Source: Streptomyces sp. Tu 3180 (GTDB lineage: Bacteria; Actinomycetota; Actinomycetes; Streptomycetales; Streptomycetaceae). Taken from it: a stretch of 64,000 nucleotides of DNA. The translations under genes and the position numbers were made by a program. Below the pieces are notes generated by a model. That model saw only the letters and a program-made list of their open reading frames with translations. It searched no databases and was not told the origin of the DNA. The stretch lies in contig NZ_WOXS01000002.1 in NCBI RefSeq assembly GCF_009852415.1, positions 6,550,001 to 6,614,000 of the forward strand. Reading direction: 5' to 3'. Positions 46,762 through 53,720 of this stretch are shown piece by piece (position 1 is the first letter of the stretch; every line of letters starts with the position of its first letter).

Positions 46762-48174
46762 ATGAGACGTGCCCGCGCGGTGCTGCTCGCCCTCTGCCTC
46801 GCGCTCGCCGGCGCCCTCGCGACCGCCGGACCCGCCCGGGCCGCCCCGCAGACGATCGCCAACGGCACCCAGTTCACCGACCGTTCGGGCAGCCCCGTGC
46901 ACGCCCACGGCGGCGGCGTCCTCAGGGCCGGCGCGTACTACTACTGGTTCGGCGAGCACCGCAACGCCGACAACACCTTCCGCTCCGTGGACGCCTACCG
47001 CTCCACCGACCTGAAGAACTGGGAGTTCCGCAACCACGTCCTCACCGAGGACAGCCACCCGGAGCTCGCCACCGCCAACATCGAGCGGCCCAAGGTCATG
47101 TACAACGCGTCCACCGGCCGGTTCGTGATGTGGATGCACAAGGAGAACGGCAGCGACTACAGCGAGGCGCGCGCCGCCGTCGCCGTCTCCGACACCGTGG
47201 ACGGCGACTACACCTGGCGGGGCAGCTTCCGGCCGCTGGGGCAGCACATGTCCCGCGACATCACCGTCTTCACCGACACCGACGGCACCGGCTACATGGT
47301 CTCCGCCGCCCGCGAGAACTACGACCTGCACATCTACCGGCTCACCGCCGACCACACCGGCATCGCGGGCCTGGTCGCCAACCCCTGGCCCGGCGGCCAC
47401 CGCGAGGCACCGGCCCTGTTCAAGCGGGGCGGCGTCTACTTCATGCTGACCTCGGGCGCCACCGGCTGGAACCCCAACCAGCAGCAGTACGCCACCGCCA
47501 CCAGCCTCTCCGGCCCCTGGTCCGCGATGCGCGACGTCGGCGACCCGACCGCCTTCGGTTCCCAGACCGCGTACGTCCTGCCGGTGCAGGGCACTTCGGG
47601 CACCTCGTACCTGTACATGGGCGACCGCTGGGGCAACTCCTTCGGCGGGACCGTCAACGACTCCCGGTACGTGTGGCTGCCGCTGACCTTCCCGTCCGCC
47701 ACGTCGATGTCGATGTCCTGGTCCCCGGAGATCACCGTCGACACGGCCGCCGGGACGGTCGGCGGCACCGGCGCCACATACCACACGCTGACCGCGCGGC
47801 ACAGCGGCAGGTGCGCGGACGTGACCGGCCGTTCGATGTGGCCGGGGGCGCAGATCAAGCAGTACGACTGCAACGGCGGCGGCAACCAGAAGTACTGGTT
47901 CAAGCCCGTCGGCGGCGGCCACCACCAGCTGGTGGTCCGCGGCAGCAGCCTGTGCGTCCAGGAGAACGCGAGCACGGTCACGCAGGAGAACTGCGACGCC
48001 TCCGCGACCGCCCAGCAGTGGTCCGTCACCACCACGGGCTCCTACGTCAGCGTCACCTCCCGCGCCACCGGCGAGTGCCTGGACGTGAACGGCGCGTCCA
48101 CCGCGAACTCCGCCGCGATCATCACGTACACCTGCAACGGAGGGACCAACCAGCAGTGGACACGCGGGACATGA
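46762..48174 (+). CDS. Secreted GH43 exo-beta-1,3-galactanase with CBM13 domain
   Basis: This 470-residue protein has a Sec signal (cleaved after PARA, near residue 27), a GH43 domain (about 30-330) and a ricin-type CBM13 beta-trefoil (about 335-470, with repeats SGRCADVTG, SSLCVQ and TGECLDVNG). The catalytic domain follows the exo-beta-1,3-galactanase pattern: HAHGGGVLRAGAYYYWFGE, DLKNWEFRNHVL, NIERPKVMYNASTGRFVMWMH and GGHREAPALFKRGGVYFMLTSG. In this GH43 subgroup the usual catalytic Asp base is absent, and here too the first blade has Gly-Gly-Gly instead. The product would be galactose or substituted galactobiose from arabinogalactan main chains. Confidence 0.88.
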   Translation: MRRARAVLLALCLALAGALATAGPARAAPQTIANGTQFTDRSGSPVHAHGGGVLRAGAYYYWFGEHRNADNTFRSVDAYRSTDLKNWEFRNHVLTEDSHPELATANIERPKVMYNASTGRFVMWMHKENGSDYSEARAAVAVSDTVDGDYTWRGSFRPLGQHMSRDITVFTDTDGTGYMVSAARENYDLHIYRLTADHTGIAGLVANPWPGGHREAPALFKRGGVYFMLTSGATGWNPNQQQYATATSLSGPWSAMRDVGDPTAFGSQTAYVLPVQGTSGTSYLYMGDRWGNSFGGTVNDSRYVWLPLTFPSATSMSMSWSPEITVDTAAGTVGGTGATYHTLTARHSGRCADVTGRSMWPGAQIKQYDCNGGGNQKYWFKPVGGGHHQLVVRGSSLCVQENASTVTQENCDASATAQQWSVTTTGSYVSVTSRATGECLDVNGASTANSAAIITYTCNGGTNQQWTRGT

Positions 48175-49235
48175 GACGGGGCCGCACGCTCGGCCGGGCC
48201 GCCGTGACGGCGGCCGTGGCACTGGGCACCGGCCTGTCGGCCGTACCGGCCCAGGCGCAGCGGCACCAGGGGCGTGCGCCCGCCCCCGGCATCGAGAACT
48301 GCACGGCCACCGCCTGCCACTTCGACCTGCCGCCCGGTACGTACGACGTGCGGGTCACCCTCGGCGGCGACCGGGCGTCCAGCACCGCCCTCGGCGGCGA
48401 GACCCGGCGCACCCTGCTCCCGGAGACCGCCGCGGCGGCCGGGGAACGCGTGGTGCGGAGCTTCACCGTGAACGTCCGCACCCCCGAGGGCGAGCCCACC
48501 GGCCCGGAGGGCACGCCCGGACTCGACCTCACCGTCGGCGGAAGCGCGCCCGCACTCGCCGGCATCCGGGTCACCCCGGCCCGGCACACCCGCCAGGTCC
48601 TCCTCGTCGGCGACTCCACGGTCTGCGACCAGCCCGGCGACCCGTACTCCGGCTGGGGCCAGCAACTGCCCCGGTACCTGCGCAAGGGCCTGTCCGTGGC
48701 CAACTACGCGGACTCCGGGGAGAGTACGGTCAGCTATCTCGGGAACCCGCTCCTGTGGAACACCGTCAGGCCGCTGATCCGGCGCGGTGACCTCGTCCTG
48801 ATCCAGCTCGCCCACAACGACAAGACCACCGACGGGACGACCTACCGGGCAGGCCTCGAGTCCCTGGTGGCGGGCGTGCGGGAGCGGGGCGGCGTGCCGG
48901 TCCTCGTCACCCCGGTCGTGCGACGCTGGTTCAACGCCGACGGAACCCTGGACAACAACACGGCCCTGCTGGTCAACGGGCTCGGCGTCGACCACCCGGC
49001 CGTCGTCCGCTCCGTCGCGGCCGACCGGGACGTCCCGCTGATCGACCTCACGGCGCGGACCAAGGAGGTGGTGGAGTCCCTCGGCGTGGAGGGTTCCAAG
49101 GCGCTGTACCTCCACGACGAGAAACGGGACAACACGCACACCTCCGTGCACGGCGCCACCGTGTACGCGGGCCTGGTCCGCGACGAACTCGTCGCCCTGC
49201 GTCTGGTGCCCGGGGGCGGAGTCAGGATGAGATGA
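48171..49235 (+). CDS. Secreted SGNH/GDSL esterase, CE12 rhamnogalacturonan acetylesterase-like
   Basis: This 354-residue exported esterase has a signal peptide ending in VPAQA (near residue 29), a small N-terminal beta domain, and an SGNH hydrolase domain. The domain has GDSTVCDQ (Ser149), Asn216 in LAHND, and the D320-N-T-H323 catalytic pair. The DNTHT...GA ending is typical of carbohydrate esterase family 12, which removes acetyl groups from pectic rhamnogalacturonan. The ATG overlaps the stop of the galactanase (ATGA). With the two glycosidases it would strip decorated arabinogalactan or rhamnogalacturonan side chains. Confidence 0.86.
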   Translation: MRRGRTLGRAAVTAAVALGTGLSAVPAQAQRHQGRAPAPGIENCTATACHFDLPPGTYDVRVTLGGDRASSTALGGETRRTLLPETAAAAGERVVRSFTVNVRTPEGEPTGPEGTPGLDLTVGGSAPALAGIRVTPARHTRQVLLVGDSTVCDQPGDPYSGWGQQLPRYLRKGLSVANYADSGESTVSYLGNPLLWNTVRPLIRRGDLVLIQLAHNDKTTDGTTYRAGLESLVAGVRERGGVPVLVTPVVRRWFNADGTLDNNTALLVNGLGVDHPAVVRSVAADRDVPLIDLTARTKEVVESLGVEGSKALYLHDEKRDNTHTSVHGATVYAGLVRDELVALRLVPGGGVRMR

Positions 49236-49239
49236 ACCC

Positions 49240-49273
49240 CTGGGGCGCTCCGACCGGAACCGGGGCGCCCCAG
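49240..49273 (+). terminator. Hairpin terminator after the CAZyme operon
   Basis: CTGGGGCGC (49240-49248) pairs with GCGCCCCAG (49265-49273) around a 16-base loop, five bases after the esterase stop. There is no U-tract. Confidence 0.6.
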
Positions 49274-49329
49274 GTCCGCCGGACCACCGGGGCGCGGACG
49301 CTTCGGCCGGCACCGAAGCGTCCCGCTCC

Positions 49330-49343
49330 TAGGGTGCGTCCCA
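49330..49343 (+). promoter_or_regulatory. Leaderless-type -10 box before the PEP-mutase-like gene
   Basis: TAGGGT (49330-49335) lies seven bases before the ATG at 49343 and no ribosome-binding site is present. It is the same arrangement as before the ThuA-like gene. Confidence 0.55.
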
Positions 49344-50146
49344 TGACCACCTTCACCGGCCTCCACCACGCGGACGAACCCCTGCTGCTGCCGTGCGCCT
49401 GGGACCACGCCTCGGCGCTGGCCCTGGCCGCCCACGGCTTCCGGGCCGTCGGCACCACCAGCCTCGCCGTCGCGGCGGCGGCCGGGCTGCCCGACGGGGC
49501 GGCGGCGACCCGGGAGCAGACGCTGCGGCTCGCCCGCACCCTCGGCCCCGGTCCGTTCCTGCTGTCCGTGGACGCGGAGGGCGGCTTCAGCGACGACCCC
49601 GACGAGGTGGCCGGGCTGGCCCGGGAGCTCTGCGCGGCGGGCGCCGCCGGCATCAACCTGGAGGACGGGCTCGGCCCCGCCGACCGGCACGCCGCCAAGA
49701 TCGCGGCCGTCCGGGCGGCGGCCCCCGGCCTCTTCGTGAACGCCCGCACCGACACCCACTGGCTGGGCGACGGCGAGGGCACCACACGCCGCCTCGACGC
49801 CTACCTGGGGGCGGGCGCGCACGGCGTCTTCGTGCCCGGGCTCACCGACCCGCGGGAGATCGCCGCCCTGGTGCGCGGCCTGGACGGCGTCCCCCTCAAC
49901 ATCCTCCACTCACCCGCCGGACCCTCCGTCCGCCACCTCGCCGACCTCGGCGTACGCCGCGTCAGCCTCGGCTCGTTGCTGTACCGGCGGGCGCTGGGCG
50001 CGGCGGTGGAGGCGGCGGCCGGGATCCGGGCGGGCCTGGCCCCGCAGGGCGCGGTGCCGTCGTACGACGAGGTCCAGGCGCTGGGACGCCGTGCCCGCGA
50101 CGAGGACGACGGCACGGCTTCCTCGGAACGCCCCTGGTACGGTTGA
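49343..50146 (+). CDS. Isocitrate lyase/PEP mutase superfamily protein
   Basis: This 267-residue TIM-barrel protein belongs to the isocitrate lyase/phosphoenolpyruvate phosphonomutase superfamily. It shows LLSVDAEGGFSDDPDEV, GAAGINLEDGL (metal-binding Glu-Asp) and FVNARTDTHWLG. The KKCG lyase loop of isocitrate lyase is absent, so it is more likely a carboxyvinyl-carboxyphosphonate phosphorylmutase or oxaloacetate-decarboxylase-like member. No phosphonate genes accompany it. The start follows the TAGGGT box closely, suggesting a leaderless transcript. Confidence 0.88.
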   Translation: MTTFTGLHHADEPLLLPCAWDHASALALAAHGFRAVGTTSLAVAAAAGLPDGAAATREQTLRLARTLGPGPFLLSVDAEGGFSDDPDEVAGLARELCAAGAAGINLEDGLGPADRHAAKIAAVRAAAPGLFVNARTDTHWLGDGEGTTRRLDAYLGAGAHGVFVPGLTDPREIAALVRGLDGVPLNILHSPAGPSVRHLADLGVRRVSLGSLLYRRALGAAVEAAAGIRAGLAPQGAVPSYDEVQALGRRARDEDDGTASSERPWYG

Positions 50147-50201
50147 CGCTTCCGCGGGTACCAGGCCCTTCGGACCCGTCTCCGGCGAGGGACCGGGGAC
50201 C

Positions 50202-50522
50202 ATGGACATGGGCATCCCCGGCGAGGAACGGCCGGCCGCCGCGGTCGTGCCGGCCGACGAGGGACGCGTGCTCCTGGTGCGCCGCAGCGAGACGGAGAGG
50301 TTCCTGCCCCGGGTGCGGGGCGTTCCGTGCGCCAGGCTCGAACCCGACGGGAACGCCCGCGACGGCGCGCTGCGCGAGCTGAAGGAGGAGACCGGCCTGC
50401 TCGGCGAGATCGTGCGCAAGGTGGGCGAGTCGTCCAGGGCCGCGCCGCGGGGCGCGGCGCCCCGTCGTCCGGTCCGCCCGGCGGCGGGTCCGGGCGTGCC
50501 CGCCTCGACGGGCCGCGCCTGA
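50202..50522 (+). pseudogene. Degraded, truncated Nudix hydrolase
   Basis: About 70 residues read like a Nudix domain: AAAVVPADEGRVLLVRRSETERFLPRVRGVP, then LEPDGNARDGALRELKEETGLLGE. The box is imperfect, with Gly where the E of GX5EX7RE is expected. After it the frame turns into Arg/Pro/Ala-rich sequence and stops, about half the usual length, and no other frame clearly resumes the domain. It looks like a decaying gene between the PEP-mutase-like and TetR genes. Confidence 0.55.
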
Positions 50523-50664
50523 GGTGCGGCTGGGCCGAGGCGCGCTCCCTCCCCCTGGGCGGCGGCACTCGGTTCCCGCGAGGCCCCGTCCCAGGAAACC
50601 GGCTCCGACTCGACGTCCGTGCCGCTGTTTTCGCCCTCTCACACCCGGCACGGGCACCCGGCGC

Positions 50665-51243
50665 TCAACCCGCCTTCTCCCGAGGCCAGTTCTCCAGGGC
50701 GAGGTGCAGGGCGTCGACCGCCTTGTCCCAGGACACCCGGACGTCGCGCGGGGCGGCGAAGGCGCCGGAGGCCTCCAGGGCGCAGTAACCGTGGAAGGTG
50801 GCGCGCAGCAGGCGGACGGCGTCGGTGAGGTCGGGCTCCTCGAGGCCGTAGGCGGCGAGCGCGCCGTGGATGACGTCCAGGACACGGCGCAGCGCGGCGG
50901 CGTCGGCGGCCAGGGACGGGTCCAGCCGGATCTGGGCGGCCGCGTAGCGGCCCGGCCGGGTGAGCGCGTACTCCCGGTAGGCGCCGGCGAACGCGGCCAG
51001 GGCGTCCTTGCCGGTCCGCCCCGCGACCGCCGCCTCGATCCGGTCGAGCATCTCGGTGCCCGCCAGCAGCGCCAGCCGGGCGCGCAGGTCCCGCAGGCCG
51101 CGCACGTGCGCGTACAGGCTCGCGTCCTTCACACCGAAGCGCCGGGCCAGCGCGGACAGCGTGACGTTCTCGAACCCGGCCTCGTCGGCCAGCTCGGCGG
51201 CGGCCGCGACGAGACGGTCGGCGGTGAGTCCGGCGCGGGGCAT
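50665..51243 (-). CDS. TetR family transcriptional regulator
   Basis: This 192-residue regulator has an N-terminal helix-turn-helix (LVAAAAELADEAGFENVTLSALARRFGVKDASLYAHVRGLRDLRARLA, about 11-58) and a TetR C-terminal ligand domain resembling the TetR_C_33/WHG group. GGAGG and a TAGGTT box (51258-51263 on the minus strand) precede the start. It diverges from the PHP-domain gene with 200 bases between and could control itself, that gene, or both. Confidence 0.9.
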   Translation of the reverse strand: MPRAGLTADRLVAAAAELADEAGFENVTLSALARRFGVKDASLYAHVRGLRDLRARLALLAGTEMLDRIEAAVAGRTGKDALAAFAGAYREYALTRPGRYAAAQIRLDPSLAADAAALRRVLDVIHGALAAYGLEEPDLTDAVRLLRATFHGYCALEASGAFAAPRDVRVSWDKAVDALHLALENWPREKAG

Positions 51244-51443
51244 GCGGGCCTCCGGGAAACCTAGGGGGTCCAGGGAGCGATCAGCCTACCCAGCCGGTGC
51301 GGGCGAGCCGTCGCGCGCGGGGCATGCGCCGCTCACCTGCAGGTCGTTCGACGTTCACGGGGTGCCTCGATCCTCCACACGCGGCGTGGTCGCGCCGCGG
51401 AAGGCAGCCGCACCGAAACGGCGGCATCCAGGAGGCACTTCAC

Positions 51444-53153
51444 ATGGGTCACGGGCACGCACACGGGCCGCACCACCATCACCACCACGGACACGACCAC
51501 CAGCACGAGACGACGGCGCCCCTGCCCGCCGCCTTCGACACCTCCGTGCCCGACGAGGCGCTCAGCCCCGAGCAGAAGTCCCGCCGTACGCTGCTGCGCC
51601 GCGCGGGCCTCCTCGGTGCGGGGCTCGCGGCCGGCAGCGTGCTGTCCGCCGGCGCCGGCGCTCCCGCGCACGCCACGGGCAACGGCCGCCGCGGCAAGGG
51701 CTTCCTGTGGCTCGCCGGTGACCACCACATCCACACCCAGTACAGCAGCGACGGCAAGTACCGCGTCGTCGACCAGGTCCGCCAGGGCGCCAAGCACGGC
51801 ATGGACTGGCTGGTCATCACCGACCACGGCAGCGCCACCCACGCGAAGATCGGCGTGGAGAAGGTCAACCCGGACATCAAGGAGGCCCGCGCCGCCTACG
51901 AGGACACCCTCGTCTTCCAGGGCCTGGAGTGGAACATCCCGGCCGCCGAGCACGGCACCGTCTTCGTCCACCCCGGCAGCAACGAGGTCGCCGTCCTCAA
52001 GCAGTTCGAGACCGACTACGACGGCAGCGTCAAGGGCGCCTCCGACTCCACCCCCGCCAACGAGGCGCTCGCCGTCGCCGGCCTCAACTTCCTCGCCGAC
52101 CAGGTGAGACGGCGCAAGGTCAAGGACGCCCTGATGCTCGCCAACCACCCGGCGCGGCGCGGTGTCGACTCCCCGCACGAGATCCGGGCCTGGCGCGACG
52201 CCACCGGCACCGACCCCCAGATAGCCGTCGGCTTCGAGGGCGCCCCCGGCCACCAGGCGGCCGGCCTGCCGCAGCCGCTCGGCATGGGCCGCGCCCGCGG
52301 CATCTACGACAACAACCCCAGCGCCAACTCCTTCCCCGGCTACCCGCTGGAGAGCTACCGCACCTGGGGCGGCTTCGACTGGATGACCGCCACCGTCGGC
52401 GGCCTGTGGGACAGCCTCCTCGCCGAGGGCCGCCCCTGGTGGATCACCGCCAACTCCGACTCCCACCAGGTCTACGCCGACACCGCGGTGCGCGGCCCGG
52501 GCGGCGACTTCAACGCCGACGGCCGCTACGAGGACCCGGTGTACGGCGGCCGGATCGACATCACCCAGGGCGACTACTGGCCCGGCCAGTACAGCCGCAC
52601 CCACGTCGGCGCCGACGGCTTCTCCTACGCCGCCGTCATGGACGGCATCCGCGCCGGCCGCGTCTGGGTCGACCACGGGCAGCTCATCGGCGGCCTCGAC
52701 GTCCGCGTGTCCGGCGGCGGCCGCTGGGCCACGCTCGGCGGCGCGCTGCACGTGAAGAAGGGCACCAAGGTCACGCTGACGGCCGACGTGGCGCTCGCCG
52801 GGGGACCCAACTGGGCCGGTTTCGTGCCCCGGCTGGCCCGCGTGGACGTCGTCCAGGGCGATGTGACCGGCCCGGTCGCCGACAAGGACACGTTCACCGC
52901 GCCCACCGCGAAGGTCGTCCGGTCGTACGACGTCGGCAAGTCGGCCGGCACCGTCCGGGTCACCTTCGACCTCGGCCGGGTCGACCGCCCGCTGTACGTC
53001 CGGCTGCGCGGCACCGACGGCAACCGGTCCGCCGTCGGGGCGATGGGCGCCCAGGTGGACCCGGCGGGCCCCGCCCTCGACGTCGTCGGCGACGCGGACC
53101 CGTGGCGCGACCTGTGGTTCTACTCCAACCCCGTGTGGGTCCTGCCCTCGTGA
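51444..53153 (+). CDS. Tat-exported PHP-domain metallohydrolase with His-rich N-terminus
   Basis: This 569-residue protein belongs to the PHP/CehA-McbA metallohydrolase group. Its first 21 residues hold 12 His, including six in a row (10-15). A twin-arginine signal follows (SRRTLLRRAGLLGAG, 46-60; cleavage near AHA, 75-77). The mature enzyme starts with the metal motif D-H-H-I-H (93-97), then VITDHGSATH, MLANHPARRG and ITANSDSHQVYAD. A beta-rich C-terminal domain ends the protein. AGGAGG nine bases before ATG 51444 supports this start. The His tract precedes the signal and would be removed on export. Its substrate is unknown; phosphoesterase activity is likely from the family. Confidence 0.88.
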   Translation: MGHGHAHGPHHHHHHGHDHQHETTAPLPAAFDTSVPDEALSPEQKSRRTLLRRAGLLGAGLAAGSVLSAGAGAPAHATGNGRRGKGFLWLAGDHHIHTQYSSDGKYRVVDQVRQGAKHGMDWLVITDHGSATHAKIGVEKVNPDIKEARAAYEDTLVFQGLEWNIPAAEHGTVFVHPGSNEVAVLKQFETDYDGSVKGASDSTPANEALAVAGLNFLADQVRRRKVKDALMLANHPARRGVDSPHEIRAWRDATGTDPQIAVGFEGAPGHQAAGLPQPLGMGRARGIYDNNPSANSFPGYPLESYRTWGGFDWMTATVGGLWDSLLAEGRPWWITANSDSHQVYADTAVRGPGGDFNADGRYEDPVYGGRIDITQGDYWPGQYSRTHVGADGFSYAAVMDGIRAGRVWVDHGQLIGGLDVRVSGGGRWATLGGALHVKKGTKVTLTADVALAGGPNWAGFVPRLARVDVVQGDVTGPVADKDTFTAPTAKVVRSYDVGKSAGTVRVTFDLGRVDRPLYVRLRGTDGNRSAVGAMGAQVDPAGPALDVVGDADPWRDLWFYSNPVWVLPS

Positions 53154-53665
53154 CGCCGTACGCCCTCACCGTGGACGCGGGCGTGAAGGACCTGCGCGCG
53201 GCCGACCACCTGCTCCACGAGCTGGCGGCCGGACTCGCCCTGCCCGAGGGGACGTGGGGCTGCACGCACCTGGTCCGCGGCGACCGCCCGCGCGTGGCCC
53301 TCTCCCTCGCCCTGCCGTCCGAACCGCTCCTGCGCACGACGTGGGAGCGGCTCGCGGCCGCCGGGCGGGGCGAGCTGTCCCCGGGCCTGCCCGACCCGGC
53401 GGGGCGCGCGGTGCTCTACCCGGGCGCCCCGGCCCTGACGGGCACGCTGACGGTCGCGGAGCTGCTCGCGCGCTCCGCGATCGACCGGGTGACCGTCCTC
53501 GGCGCGCCCGGCGACCCGGACCCCGGCACCCGCGTGATGACGCGCGACCACGTGCGCCCGCAGTGGCAGCGCGGCGAACTCGTCCTCGCCGCCACCCCGG
53601 CCCTGGGCGGCACCCTCGTCCCCTTCGAGGCGCCGGACCCCACGCCCTGCTGCGCGGACCACTGA
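53150..53665 (+). CDS. Hypothetical protein coupled to the PHP gene
   Basis: This 171-residue soluble protein starts with GTG overlapping the PHP gene's stop (GTGA), so the two are translated together. I recognise no family. It begins YALTVDAGVKDLRAADHLLHELAAGL, has no signal or membrane segment, and ends PTPCCADH, where the two Cys and the His could bind metal. It may be a cytoplasmic partner or metal-handling factor for the exported metallohydrolase; this is inference from the coupling alone. Confidence 0.75.
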   Translation: MTPYALTVDAGVKDLRAADHLLHELAAGLALPEGTWGCTHLVRGDRPRVALSLALPSEPLLRTTWERLAAAGRGELSPGLPDPAGRAVLYPGAPALTGTLTVAELLARSAIDRVTVLGAPGDPDPGTRVMTRDHVRPQWQRGELVLAATPALGGTLVPFEAPDPTPCCADH

Positions 53666-53720
53666 GGGAACGGGCGGCGGTGGTCCCCGCCGACCGCCAC
53701 CCGTTCCCCGGAGCCGCTCG

